A stretch of 64,000 nt of DNA from Oleispira sp036960605 (GCA_036960605.1 JBALXI010000001.1:248001-312000); one strand, 5' to 3'. Counted from the stretch's first letter, positions 34,543 through 43,499 are shown. The notes: generated by a model not told the origin, from the letters alone. Program-made: numbers and translations.

Positions 34543-35507
34543 TGAAAAGTAGTAGTGAATTTTTCCCAGTAAGTTTATTAAAAGCCGATGTTATTGGTGA
34601 TTTAACCGACGATGTTTATTTAATAAAACACGGTCGCGATAATGACCCGAGTGTGCAGATTGCGCTGAGTCATATTGGTATTTATGGCCAATCAAGCAAA
34701 GGCAAGCAGCCTATTGTTTTGGTGCACGGCAGTTTTACTAATCGTGGTTTCTGGCTTTCTTCGCAAGGTATCGGTCTTGCTCGCTATTTAGTAGAAGCGG
34801 GCTTTGATATTTGGTTGATGGAAATGCGCGGGCATGGGTTATCGCCTCGTAATAAGGCTTATAAAGATAATAGCTTAGAGCATTATGCGTTATCCGATGT
34901 GCCCGCTATAAATGAGTTTGTGATTGAGAAAACAGGCTTAAAGCCTGTTTGGCTGGGTCATTCGATGGGTGGGGTATTGATTTCTACCGCCATTGCAGCT
35001 GGCACATTGCCAGAGATTCAGGTCGCCGCCATTGCTCTGTTGGGAACTCAAATAGTGCGCCGTCGCTGGTTTTTACAAATTCCATTCGTCAGTTCGATGG
35101 GAAAACTTTGGTTTTCCTTAAAGCCTGAAATGGATGGGCGTAAATTAAAAATAGGCCCTGAAAATGAGCCTGCTGGTATCGCCAAAGAATATTTACGCTG
35201 GTTAGGTTTGTTAGGGCGCTGGCGTTTTAAGCAGAATAAAACTCCGCTATTAGCGAAGTGGCAGGGTGTTAATATTCCGCTGCTAGCGATGGTCGGGAAG
35301 GATGATCAGTCTGATCCTGCTAAACATTGTCAGCATTTTTATGAGCTGTGCGGGTCGGACGATAAAGTTTTTAAATTACTCGCCAAAGAGAGCGGTTTTA
35401 GTCGCGACTTCGGCCATGTTGATATGGTCGTAAGCAAAGACGCCGCTAAAGAAGTTTGGCCAGAATTATCCAGCTGGTTGGCGGAAATAAAACCGACAGC
35501 GGCATAA
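34542..35507 (+). CDS. Alpha/beta hydrolase (lysophospholipase-like) downstream of ppsA
   Basis: A 321-residue hydrolase with oxyanion motif LVHGSFTNRGF, nucleophile LGHSMGGV, and predicted acid and His in MVGKDDQSDP and FGHVDMV. The architecture resembles cytoplasmic esterases/lysophospholipases. The start ATG overlaps the ppsA stop (TAATG), so the two are translationally coupled. The same neighbour order (ppsA, esterase, rraA) occurs in Pseudomonas as I recall. Substrate unknown. Confidence 0.85.
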   Translation: MKSSSEFFPVSLLKADVIGDLTDDVYLIKHGRDNDPSVQIALSHIGIYGQSSKGKQPIVLVHGSFTNRGFWLSSQGIGLARYLVEAGFDIWLMEMRGHGLSPRNKAYKDNSLEHYALSDVPAINEFVIEKTGLKPVWLGHSMGGVLISTAIAAGTLPEIQVAAIALLGTQIVRRRWFLQIPFVSSMGKLWFSLKPEMDGRKLKIGPENEPAGIAKEYLRWLGLLGRWRFKQNKTPLLAKWQGVNIPLLAMVGKDDQSDPAKHCQHFYELCGSDDKVFKLLAKESGFSRDFGHVDMVVSKDAAKEVWPELSSWLAEIKPTAA

Positions 35508-35547
35508 GTATTTTATTATTTAATGATATGACTAATAGGAAAGAAAA

Positions 35548-36036
35548 ATGACTCAATATATTACGCCGGATTTGTGTGATGAATATCCAGATTTGGTTCA
35601 GGTGGTTGAGCCTATGTTTAATAATTTTGGTGGCAGAGATAATTTTGGCGGCCAAATTGTTACGGTTAAGTGTCATGAAGATAACTCTAAAGTAAAAGAG
35701 CTAGTTGATACTGATGGCACTGGTAAGGTAATGGTTGTTGATGGCGGTGGTTCTCTGCGTCATGCTTTGTTAGGTGATATGCTGGCAGAGAAAGCTGCTA
35801 ATAACGGCTGGGAAGGCTTGATTATTTATGGTTGCATTAGAGATATCGATGTTATCGTGCAAACTGATTTGGGTGTGCAGGCTTTAGCGACTAATCCTTT
35901 GAAAACCGATAAGCGTGGCCTAGGTGATGTGGATGTGCCGGTGAAGTTTGGTGGCGTGGTATTCACTCCGGGTGAATATGTTTATGCCGACAATAACGGC
36001 ATTATTGTTTCTCCTAAAGCGTTAACGATGCCTTAA
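35548..36036 (+). CDS. rraA: RraA, inhibitor of ribonuclease E
   Basis: A 162-residue protein (E. coli 161) that binds RNase E and lowers its activity, changing global mRNA turnover. The RraA/MenG fold is recognised by MVVDGGGSLRHALLGDMLA, GLIIYGCIRDID and the C-terminal PGEYVYADNNGIIV. The conserved pattern is RraA-like rather than aldolase, since the neighbouring context is ppsA and rne. AGGAAAG precedes the ATG. Its target gene rne begins about 3.8 kb away on the opposite strand and ends only about 1 kb away. A terminator follows. Confidence 0.94.
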   Translation: MTQYITPDLCDEYPDLVQVVEPMFNNFGGRDNFGGQIVTVKCHEDNSKVKELVDTDGTGKVMVVDGGGSLRHALLGDMLAEKAANNGWEGLIIYGCIRDIDVIVQTDLGVQALATNPLKTDKRGLGDVDVPVKFGGVVFTPGEYVYADNNGIIVSPKALTMP

Positions 36037-36066
36037 TACGTTAGTAACGTAGCAAAAATAAAAAAT

Positions 36067-36088
36067 GCCGCTTGTTAGCGGCTTTTTT
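36067..36088 (+). terminator. Rho-independent terminator after rraA
   Basis: GCCGCT (36067-36072) pairs with AGCGGC (36077-36082) across TGTT and is followed by six T. An A-run on the other side lets it also serve the minus-strand HDOD gene, whose stop codon overlaps it. Confidence 0.85.
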
Positions 36089-36941
36089 ATATCTTCATTT
36101 CTGAAAGTTCTTCGGTAATCTTTCTTTTAAGTTTTTCTAGTTTCATGTCGTTAAAATCAAGATACTCCATAATGGGCTCAGCAACTATTTTCCATTCATG
36201 ATTTGTCGGAACTTGCGCAATATGACCTGATAGATGTGAAAACAGTTCGGCCAGTTTTAGTATGGCGATATTGTCGAGTAATGCTTTATCCTCATCCTCT
36301 TTAAACCGCTGGATAATCCACTTTGAAGAATGATGATTTTTGATGATCAGTGCTTTCTGCTCTGATAAGTGCCACTTAAGAGCAATCTCTGCACCTAAGC
36401 TAGCGTGATCACGTTTTAAGTGATGTTGTTCGAATGCACTGATTGCACCGCTTTCATGCTTGTAGGCCGATTTGATGACTGTTCGGTAGTTACTGAAATG
36501 GGTGAGCATGGATGCCATGGCAATGTTGTGGAATAAACCCAGCTCATAAGCATCATCGGCGCTTGATTTTTTTAATGCTTTAGACAGTAATACGGCAACG
36601 ATGGCAACTCGATTGGATGAGCTCCAGATCTCTTCAAGGAAAGCGCTATTTTTGGTTATAAAGGCAGCTCTAAGAGAGCGAGCGGTAGTAAGCCTAATAA
36701 TCCTATCTTTACCTAAAAAACGAACGGCTTCTTCTATGCTGGATATGTTACGTACTAAATTGAAGAAAGGGGCGTTGATGGTTTCTAGAACTTCTTGGGC
36801 TAGCTCTGCATCTTGAGCAATTATGTTTCCTAGTGTGCTGGTATCTGCACTATCGGAACGTAATTGTTGAACAATTGGGGGTGGGGCTGGTAGCGAGATG
36901 TCAGAAGTATCTGCATTCGCATTAGTTTGTGAATCTGTCAT
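36087..36941 (-). CDS. HDOD domain signalling protein
   Basis: A 284-residue protein with an HDOD domain (about residues 18-215). Hallmarks are LPAPPPIVQQLR, LAQEVLETINAPFFNL, ISSIEEAVRFLGKDRI and a GLFHNIAMA stretch in place of the usual HD phosphohydrolase residues. HDOD proteins are non-catalytic HD relatives that act as scaffolds in signalling and stress responses. It lies 74 bases downstream of rne on the same strand, so it may be carried on the rne transcript, and a long imperfect hairpin (36955-36991) lies in that gap. Partner unknown. Confidence 0.85.
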   Translation of the reverse strand: MTDSQTNANADTSDISLPAPPPIVQQLRSDSADTSTLGNIIAQDAELAQEVLETINAPFFNLVRNISSIEEAVRFLGKDRIIRLTTARSLRAAFITKNSAFLEEIWSSSNRVAIVAVLLSKALKKSSADDAYELGLFHNIAMASMLTHFSNYRTVIKSAYKHESGAISAFEQHHLKRDHASLGAEIALKWHLSEQKALIIKNHHSSKWIIQRFKEDEDKALLDNIAILKLAELFSHLSGHIAQVPTNHEWKIVAEPIMEYLDFNDMKLEKLKRKITEELSEMKI

Positions 36942-36954
36942 AAACGACCGTCCG

Positions 36955-36991
36955 AAGGGTAACTATACTTTTGAGAGTATAGCGTACCCTT
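36955..36991 (-). other. Imperfect 14-bp hairpin between rne and the HDOD gene
   Basis: AAGGGTA-A-CTATACT (36955-36969) pairs with AGTATAG-CG-TACCCTT (36976-36991). There is no T-tract on the minus strand, so it is better read as an intercistronic RNA structure than a terminator. Confidence 0.5.
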
Positions 36992-37015
36992 CAGGAGGTG
37001 TTAGCTTATGGCTGA

Positions 37016-39808
37016 TTACTGATCAGATTGATCGTTCTCAGCTTCTGCTTGCTTGCGTAAGCTACGCGGGTCGTTTGCAGCGCGAACTGGCTGACGACGA
37101 CGGCGTGACTCAGGCACTGCAGGTACTTCTGCTTTAGCTTCTTGCTTAGGCGCTTCAACTTTCACTTCAGTCTTAACGGCAGCTTCAGCTTTCACTTCAG
37201 TCTTAACGGGAGCAGCTTCTTGCTTAGGCGCTTCAACTTTAACTTCAGTCTTAACAGGAGTTTCAGTTTTAACAGCTTCTTGCTTAGGCGCTTCAACTTT
37301 AACTTCAGTCTTAACAGGAGTTTCAGTTTTAACAGCTTCTTGCTTAGGCGCTTCAACTTTAACTTCAGTCTTAACAGGAGTTTCAGTTTTAACAGCTTCT
37401 TGCTTAGGCGCTTCAACTTTAACTTCAGTCTTAACAGGAGTTTCAGTTTTAACAGCTTCTTGCTTAGGCGCTTCAACTTTAACTTCAGTCTTAACAGGTG
37501 CTTCAGTTTTAACAGCTTCTTGCTTAGGCGCTTCAACTTTAACTTCAGCTTTTTCTGAAGCTTCAGTCTTAGGTGCTTCTGCTTCATGCGCCGCCCAAGG
37601 CTTTGCAGTCTCTGCTTTAGCTTCTGTCTTAATATCAGCCTTAGGGGCTTCTACTTTAATATCAGCTGGCTTAGCGGTGTATTCAGTTTGAACAACTGCT
37701 GGCGTTGCTGCTGTTTCCGTCGTGTTAGGACCACGATCCTGACGGTTGCGACGACGCTGACCATTATTACGCGGACGGCGCGGAGCTTTCTCTTGGCTAT
37801 CAGCACTAGGAGCTGCTGCTTGCGCTTCAGGCTTTTTACTTGGACGTTCGTCACGCTTAGTATCGTTATCACGCTTTACATTGCGATTACGGTTACTGCG
37901 GTTTTCTGGTTTGTCACGAGACTCCGTACGGTCGCGAGAATCAGCAGGCTTGTTGCGAGCAGGGCGATCCGTGGTACTTTCTTTACGCTCAGGACGTTCG
38001 TTTTTACGCTCGTTCTTGTTATCAGAACCGCGTTCAGGACGACGATTGTTCTGCGGGCGGCGATTGCTCTGGCCATCACGCTGATTGCGGCTATTGTTTG
38101 GCTTGCTGTGACTCGCTTTTGGCTTCTCTTCTGCTTCTTCTTCAGAGCTGAAAAGACCTGAAAGAGTATCAGAGAACTTCTTGAAGAAAGACTTTTGCGG
38201 CACAGGAGCACGAGCAGCAGCAACGGCTTTAACAGCAGCGTCTTGCGTCTTGGCAGGCTCTTTGTTCGCATCAGCATCTAGGCCGAAGTCCATTTCAGGT
38301 TCAAAATTCTGCTCGTGGCTAGCTTGGCCGATCAAGGTATCGTCAGGGCGTAAGCGAGTCACTTCGTAATGAGGCGTATCCATGTGCGGATTTGGCAAGA
38401 TTACAATGCGTGCGTTGTGACGATTTTCGATATCGGCAATCACTTCACGTTTGTCGTTCAATAAGAACGAACCTACGTTAAGAGGAACTTCAGCACGAAT
38501 TTGTCCCGTATTTTCTTTCGCCGCTTCTTCTTCGATTAAACGTAAGATAGAAAGTGAAAGAGAAGGTAGGTCGCGAACAACACCCGTACCGCTACAGCGA
38601 GGACAAACGTGACCCGACGTTTCACCTAAAGAAGGGCGTAAACGCTGGCGAGACATTTCCATCAAACCAAAGCGAGAGATGCGGCCGACTTGAACACGAG
38701 CGCGATCCATTTCTAGAGCGTTCTTTAGGCGAGTTTCAACTTCACGCTGGTTGCGGTTTGAGTGCATATCGATGAAATCGATAACCACTAGGCCGCCCAT
38801 GTCGCGTAAGCGCAGTTGGCGAGCAATTTCTTCAGCAGCTTCACAGTTTGTTGTTGCCGCAGTTTCTTCGATGTCAGCGCCTTTGGTAGCGCGGGCTGAG
38901 TTAATATCGATAGAAACAAGTGCTTCCGTTGGATCGATTACGATCGAACCACCAGAAGGTAATTTAACTTCACGTTGGAAAGCAGTCTCAATCTGGCTTT
39001 CAATCTGGTAGCGATTGAATAGAGGTACTTTATCTTCGTACAATTTGAACTTGCTTTCGTACTGCGGCATAACCTGTTGCACAAAGCTAATAGCTTCATC
39101 ATAAGCAGATTGGTTGTCGATCAATACTTCACCGATGTCCTGGCGTAAGTAATCACGAATAGCACGGATAACAACGTTGCTTTCTTGTAGTAGTAGACAA
39201 GGAGCCTGACGTCGTGCAGCAGCACCGTCAATCGCCTGCCAAAGCTGCATTAGGTAATCTAAATCCCACTGCAATTCTTCGCTAGAGCGACCTATACCTG
39301 CGGTACGAACGATTACGCCCATATCATCAGGAACAGTAACCCCCTTCATAGCTTCACGCAGTTCGGTACGCTCATCGCCTTCGATGCGGCGAGAAATACC
39401 ACCGGCACGGGCGTTATTAGGCATAAGGACTAAGTAACGGCCAGCAAGACTAACCATAGTCGTTAGTGCTGCACCTTTATTACCACGTTCTTCTTTATCA
39501 ACTTGAACGATGACTTCTTGGCCTTCGCGCATCACTTCTTTGATGTTTACGCGACCAGAACCTGGGTTCTTGCTGAAGTAGCTTTTAGAAATTTCTTTAA
39601 GCGGTAAGAAACCGTGGCGATCTGCGCCAAATTCTACGAAAGCGGCTTCAAGGCTAGGTTCGATGCGGGTGATCTTACCTTTATAGATGTTTGATTTCTT
39701 TTGTTCACGGGATCCAGATTCGATATCTAGATCATACAGACGCTGGCCGTCAACTAGGGCAACGCGCAACTCTTCCGTTTGAGTCGCATTAATTAGCATT
39801 CTTTTCAT
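37016..39808 (-). CDS. rne: Rne, ribonuclease E
   Basis: A 930-residue endoribonuclease, the core of the RNA degradosome. The N-terminal catalytic half contains the S1 domain (about 37-120), the DNase-I-like catalytic Asp301 in SIDINS and Asp344 in VVIDFIDM, and the zinc-link VCPRCSGTG (Cys402 and Cys405). Each sits two residues earlier than in E. coli. After about residue 515 the protein is disordered: an arginine-rich RNA-binding region (NRNRNVKRD, RRPRNNGQRRRNRQ), then a Lys/Glu/Val/Pro tail built of 20-residue repeats, then a short basic end (SRRRRQPVRAA). No clear enolase-binding site was recognised. A 466-base gap upstream probably holds a regulated leader. Confidence 0.96.
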   Translation of the reverse strand: MKRMLINATQTEELRVALVDGQRLYDLDIESGSREQKKSNIYKGKITRIEPSLEAAFVEFGADRHGFLPLKEISKSYFSKNPGSGRVNIKEVMREGQEVIVQVDKEERGNKGAALTTMVSLAGRYLVLMPNNARAGGISRRIEGDERTELREAMKGVTVPDDMGVIVRTAGIGRSSEELQWDLDYLMQLWQAIDGAAARRQAPCLLLQESNVVIRAIRDYLRQDIGEVLIDNQSAYDEAISFVQQVMPQYESKFKLYEDKVPLFNRYQIESQIETAFQREVKLPSGGSIVIDPTEALVSIDINSARATKGADIEETAATTNCEAAEEIARQLRLRDMGGLVVIDFIDMHSNRNQREVETRLKNALEMDRARVQVGRISRFGLMEMSRQRLRPSLGETSGHVCPRCSGTGVVRDLPSLSLSILRLIEEEAAKENTGQIRAEVPLNVGSFLLNDKREVIADIENRHNARIVILPNPHMDTPHYEVTRLRPDDTLIGQASHEQNFEPEMDFGLDADANKEPAKTQDAAVKAVAAARAPVPQKSFFKKFSDTLSGLFSSEEEAEEKPKASHSKPNNSRNQRDGQSNRRPQNNRRPERGSDNKNERKNERPERKESTTDRPARNKPADSRDRTESRDKPENRSNRNRNVKRDNDTKRDERPSKKPEAQAAAPSADSQEKAPRRPRNNGQRRRNRQDRGPNTTETAATPAVVQTEYTAKPADIKVEAPKADIKTEAKAETAKPWAAHEAEAPKTEASEKAEVKVEAPKQEAVKTEAPVKTEVKVEAPKQEAVKTETPVKTEVKVEAPKQEAVKTETPVKTEVKVEAPKQEAVKTETPVKTEVKVEAPKQEAVKTETPVKTEVKVEAPKQEAAPVKTEVKAEAAVKTEVKVEAPKQEAKAEVPAVPESRRRRQPVRAANDPRSLRKQAEAENDQSDQ
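37139..37560 (-). repeat. 60-bp tandem repeat inside rne (20-residue protein repeat)
   Basis: Units of 60 bases encode a 20-residue unit of the form VKTETPVKTEVKVEAPKQEA. The periodicity is exact from 37213 to 37498 (about 4.8 units without a mismatch) and continues to 37548 with two changes. Degenerate units flank both ends. Identity at synonymous positions shows recent expansion or gene-conversion-like homogenisation. Confidence 0.95.
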
Positions 39809-40274
39809 GTTATATGTGTAGCTCTATGGCGCAAGCACACTAGGCAGCTGACCGTTTGTTGGTCGTCATAGCAAAATCTTTATGGTTGCTTGTTCTATGA
39901 GTCCTACGCTTGCCACCCTCTAAGTGGCCAGAATAATCTGATGGGCGCGGTATCCCTTTCTACACGGTGATGCCTTTTGGCCATCACCAACAATCCATAA
40001 TTTGATAGTGAGATGCTGCCCGCGATATTGCGCTGGTTCATCTCAAATAAGCGATTAAGTAACCTGTACTGATATTTACTTAATCACGATTCATTGTCAT
40101 TCGTTTGTATAAAGAAGGTTTAATAATAGTTCTTCTTCTTTATACTGGCCGCTCAAAGGCTGCCAATACCTTTGCATCAATCAATTGAAAAAATGTAAAA
40201 TTGACGCAGAGGCAGCGAATATAGCAACAAATATGAGTTGCGACAAACATTTAGAGCTAATTGAAAGTTATTTT
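39809..40274. other. Divergent intergenic region: putative long rne leader and rluC promoter
   Basis: 466 bases with no gene. By analogy with the long, autoregulatory 5' leader of E. coli rne, the minus-strand part is a candidate RNase E-sensed leader. It contains a hairpin GGTGATGGCC-AAAA-GGCATCACC (minus strand, 39966-39988) and a further C/T-rich tract. Leader identity is inference. Confidence 0.45.
39966..39988 (-). promoter_or_regulatory. Hairpin in the putative rne leader
   Basis: Nine base pairs with one bulged base and an A4 loop on the rne strand, about 160 bases before the rne start. It may correspond to the structured element that RNase E recognises in its own mRNA in enterics, but I cannot align it to that element here. 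Confidence 0.35.
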
Positions 40275-41246
40275 ATGCCAGCAGAATCCTACAATACCAA
40301 CCAAGTGAACTTGATTACCATTGACGAAGATCATGATGATCAACGAATTGATAACTTTTTATTGGGCCTATTAAAGGGTGCACCGCGTTCTTTAGTCTAT
40401 AAATTATTGCGTAAAGGTGAGGTGCGGATCAATAAAAAACGCGCCAAACCGGTACAGCGTCTAGTCATTGGTGACATTGTGCGGGTTGCCCCGGTGACAA
40501 TTAAAGAGACCAATAATGAAGAAGTTATTGTGCCGAAGACACAGGCTGAGATTATTGGTAAAAGCATCTTATTTGAAGATGAATACTATATAGCCGTTAA
40601 TAAACCGAGTGGTATGGCGGTGCATGGCGGCAGCGGTATTAAGCTGGGTCTAATCGAATTGATGCGCGCGATGCGTCCGCAACAAAAGTTCTTAGAGCTG
40701 GTTCATCGCTTAGATCGTGATACCTCAGGGGTTATTCTGATCGCTAAGAAACGCTCAGCGTTAGTGGCTGTGCAGAAATTGTTTCAAGGCCAGAAGGCAA
40801 TTGATAAGCGCTACCTAGCAATCGTGCACGGCGAATGGCCTGATTTCCAAGATAAAGTGGATATGCCATTAAAGAAAAATGAAATCCAAGGTGGTGAGCG
40901 TATTGTTCGAGTCGAGGATGATGGTAAGCCTTCTTTAACCAAGTTTAAGGTACTTGATCGTTCCAGTCGTTACAGTTTGATTGAGGCGCGACCGATTACC
41001 GGGCGTACCCACCAAATTCGCGTGCATTGCCAATTTGCCGGCTGTGGTATTGCTGGTGATCCTAAGTACTTGAATAAGGTTGAACAGGCCGTTGATAAAC
41101 AGATCGGCATTAAACGCCTTTGTCTGCATGCTTATCGCTTGGCTTTTGTTCACCCTATGACAGAAGAGCTGATGGAGATTACATCACCGCTGGAAGGTAA
41201 GTTTTTAGCGTATACAGAAAAAGAAGGTTTGAAGTTCGATTTTTAA
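40275..41246 (+). CDS. rluC: RluC, 23S rRNA pseudouridine synthase
   Basis: A 323-residue enzyme (E. coli 319) forming pseudouridines in 23S rRNA. The N-terminal S4 RNA-binding domain spans about 15-75 (RIDNFLLGLLKGAPRSLVYK). The RluA-type catalytic domain has HRLDRDTSG with the nucleophile Asp147, plus GRTHQIRVH. The ATG at 40275 gives the usual length; in-frame codons extend 30 residues further but lack conservation and a ribosome site. It is divergent from rne, as in E. coli, and overlaps the next gene by one base (TAATG). Confidence 0.95.
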   Translation: MPAESYNTNQVNLITIDEDHDDQRIDNFLLGLLKGAPRSLVYKLLRKGEVRINKKRAKPVQRLVIGDIVRVAPVTIKETNNEEVIVPKTQAEIIGKSILFEDEYYIAVNKPSGMAVHGGSGIKLGLIELMRAMRPQQKFLELVHRLDRDTSGVILIAKKRSALVAVQKLFQGQKAIDKRYLAIVHGEWPDFQDKVDMPLKKNEIQGGERIVRVEDDGKPSLTKFKVLDRSSRYSLIEARPITGRTHQIRVHCQFAGCGIAGDPKYLNKVEQAVDKQIGIKRLCLHAYRLAFVHPMTEELMEITSPLEGKFLAYTEKEGLKFDF

Positions 41247-41923
41247 TGGCGAATCAAATAATGAGAAAGAATAAATACAGCGTTATTATTTTTGATTGGG
41301 ATGGAACCTTAGTCGACTCGACCGCTCGAATTGTTGATAGCATGCAGATGGCGGCGAATAAGGTTGGCATGCCAGCCTTATCTAATTATGCGATACAGCA
41401 AATAATTGGGCTGGGCTTGCCGGAAGCGTTAAAGCAGTTGTGGTCTGAAATATCCGATGAGCAATTGCAATCAATGCGGATGAATTATTCGGCTAACTTC
41501 TCGTTTCATAGTGATGTGCATGTGGATTTCTTTCCGCAGGCGCATGATTTTTTTGAAGAGTTGCGGCGCTTAGGGTATGTTTTGGCCGTGGCAACGGGTA
41601 AAACACGCAAAGGCTTGGATGAGATGTTGGATGGCATGAAGGTGCGTGATGTTTTTGATATTACTCGCTGTGCTGATGAAACCACCTCTAAACCAGATCC
41701 GCACATGCTGAGAGAAATTTTAACCGAGCTACAATTGGCCAGTGAGCAAGCGTTAATGGTTGGCGATACCAGTTTCGATTTGGATATGGCTAGAAATATT
41801 GAAATGGATGCTGTGGGTATGACGCACGGTGCTCATGAAAGTAGTATTTTATTGGCTTCTGGGGCGAAAGCCTTATGTCATGATTTAAATGAATTATTGG
41901 ATTGGATTAAGAAAAATGGATAA
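41246..41923 (+). CDS. HAD-IA family hydrolase
   Basis: A 225-residue phosphoglycolate-phosphatase-like protein. Motif I is FDWDGTLVDST (nucleophile Asp and acid/base Asp), motif II VATGKTRKG, motif III Lys in TTSKPDPHML and motif IV VGDTSFDLDMA. The alpha-helical cap lies between motifs I and II, placing it in subclass IA. It sits between rluC and sppA, overlapping both by one and eight bases, the same order as in Pseudomonas. The substrate is unproven; damage-control phosphatase roles are common in this group. Confidence 0.93.
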   Translation: MANQIMRKNKYSVIIFDWDGTLVDSTARIVDSMQMAANKVGMPALSNYAIQQIIGLGLPEALKQLWSEISDEQLQSMRMNYSANFSFHSDVHVDFFPQAHDFFEELRRLGYVLAVATGKTRKGLDEMLDGMKVRDVFDITRCADETTSKPDPHMLREILTELQLASEQALMVGDTSFDLDMARNIEMDAVGMTHGAHESSILLASGAKALCHDLNELLDWIKKNG

Positions 41924-42878
41924 ACAAAATCACGTTGACTATCCCGGTAGTAGTAAAGAATGGAAGTTGATTGAAAAAGTTGTCGGTGGTTTGCAGGATG
42001 AGCAGCGTAAAACGAGACGCTGGGGCATCTTTTTTAAACTAGCCATGCTGGTTTATGTTGTTGCGATATTTGTAATGCTTAAAAGCCCTATGAGCGGAGC
42101 AGTGCAAGGCGGAGATGAGCCTTATGCCGCGATTATTGAAGTGAACGGTGTGATCGCAGCTGCGCAAGATGCCAGCGCGGACAATATTATTTCCGCCCTT
42201 CGTGATGCGTTTGAAGACGAACAAGTGTCTGGTATCGTTTTGCGCATTAATAGCCCAGGTGGCAGCCCTGTGCAGTCAGGTTACGTTTATGATGAGATTA
42301 AACGATTAAAGCAAACGCGTGAGCTAGCGGTTTATGCTGTTATTACTGATTTGGGTGCTTCGGGTGCTTATTACATCGCTGCAGCGGCAGATGAGATTTA
42401 TGCAGATAAAGCAAGCTTGGTGGGTTCTATTGGCGTAGTAGGCTCTAGCTTTGGTTTTACTGGGGTGATGGAAAAGTTCGGTATTGAGCGTCGCTTGTAT
42501 ACGGCGGGTGAGCACAAAGGATTCCTTGATCCTTTCTCTCCAGAAAATCCTGAAGAGAAAGTATTCTGGGAGAGCGTGCTAAAAGTTACTCATAATCAGT
42601 TCATTGAACAGGTGCGTTTAGGTCGTGGAGACCGTCTAAAGGAAACGCCTGATATGTTCAGTGGCTTGGTCTGGTCTGGTGAGCAAGCGGTTGAGATGGG
42701 CTTAATTGATGGGTTATCATCGACCAGTCAGCTAGTTCGGACTAAATTTAATAGTGAAGAGATGGTAAACTTCACTCGTCAACCTGATCCTTGGGAATCA
42801 CTAGTACAGAAGTTAGGTGCTAGTATCGGTGTAGGTCTGGCGACGATTGTGACGGCTCCTAGCCTGCAACTGCATTGA
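41916..42878 (+). CDS. sppA: SppA-type S49 family signal peptide peptidase
   Basis: A 320-residue membrane protease with an N-terminal anchor (about 38-60, FKLAMLVYVVAIFVML). The catalytic Ser lies in DLGASGAYYIA, and the general-base Lys in AGEHKGFLDPF. This is the short, single-repeat SppA form, half the size of E. coli SppA. It degrades cleaved signal peptides in the membrane. The ATG overlaps the end of the HAD gene by eight bases. A second S49 protease, SohB, lies at 1.36 kb. Confidence 0.92.
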   Translation: MDKQNHVDYPGSSKEWKLIEKVVGGLQDEQRKTRRWGIFFKLAMLVYVVAIFVMLKSPMSGAVQGGDEPYAAIIEVNGVIAAAQDASADNIISALRDAFEDEQVSGIVLRINSPGGSPVQSGYVYDEIKRLKQTRELAVYAVITDLGASGAYYIAAAADEIYADKASLVGSIGVVGSSFGFTGVMEKFGIERRLYTAGEHKGFLDPFSPENPEEKVFWESVLKVTHNQFIEQVRLGRGDRLKETPDMFSGLVWSGEQAVEMGLIDGLSSTSQLVRTKFNSEEMVNFTRQPDPWESLVQKLGASIGVGLATIVTAPSLQLH

Positions 42879-42933
42879 TTTACATAATAAATATTGGAAA
42901 AAAGGGTAAATAATTTTGACACAGGATAAGGGG

Positions 42934-43476
42934 ATGCCTATTATGTCGCCATCTATGGCTGAGTTAGCCTTACCTAAGCGTTTAGATGCTATAGGATCTG
43001 TAGATAAAGAGGCGGTTTTAAGCGGTTCTTTAGATGTAGATCTGTTTAAACGTTTTCAGGATGCTGTCGAAGGTGTGGATGGGCCGGTTGATTATAAACT
43101 GGCCTTTCAACGTGATGTTGAAAATCACATGTTCATAGACGGCGAATGCTCAACAAGAGCTGCGATGGTATGTCAGCGTTGCTTAGATACCGTGGTAGTT
43201 AGTGTTCAAGGGAAGTTTCAGATTGGATTAGCGTTCTCTGACGAGAAAGCGAAACATCTGCCTAAACACTACGAGCCAGCGATTATGGATCATAATGGCA
43301 ACATAGATCCGTGGGACCTGGTCGAAGATGAGCTAATATTAGCACTACCCATGTTTGCATATCATGCAGATGGAGAGTGTGAAATAAAGCAGCCTACGGC
43401 TGAAACGGAACCGGTTGTGGTTACGGAAAAAGAAGATAATCCTTTTGCCGTACTACAGCAGTTAAAATCGAAATAG
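42934..43476 (+). CDS. yceD: YceD, DUF177 protein linked to 23S rRNA/L32 processing
   Basis: A DUF177 protein of about 180 residues with the conserved cysteine pair motif MVCQRCLDT, the IDPWDLVEDELILALPM core and the C-terminal NPFAVLQQLKSK. YceD is genetically linked to 23S rRNA processing, and its gene almost always precedes rpmF, as here (23 bases). I choose the ATG at 42934 because AGGA is placed seven bases upstream. A TTG at 42916 behind AAAGGG is a reasonable alternative, giving 186 residues. It is the first gene of the plsX/fab block. Confidence 0.9.
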   Translation: MPIMSPSMAELALPKRLDAIGSVDKEAVLSGSLDVDLFKRFQDAVEGVDGPVDYKLAFQRDVENHMFIDGECSTRAAMVCQRCLDTVVVSVQGKFQIGLAFSDEKAKHLPKHYEPAIMDHNGNIDPWDLVEDELILALPMFAYHADGECEIKQPTAETEPVVVTEKEDNPFAVLQQLKSK

Positions 43477-43499
43477 CGATAAGTTAGGAGCCTACAAAA

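Noticed and set aside
37142..37558. Long frame opposite the rne repeat (Phe/Asn/Ser-rich, 138 codons)
   Set aside because: It is the mirror of the 60-bp repeat in rne; periodic DNA stays open in several frames. It has no ribosome site and its composition is that of a reverse-complemented Lys/Glu repeat.
37139..37560. CRISPR-like array
   Set aside because: The units are contiguous, 60 bp with no unique spacers, and lie in frame in rne, so this is a protein-coding tandem repeat.
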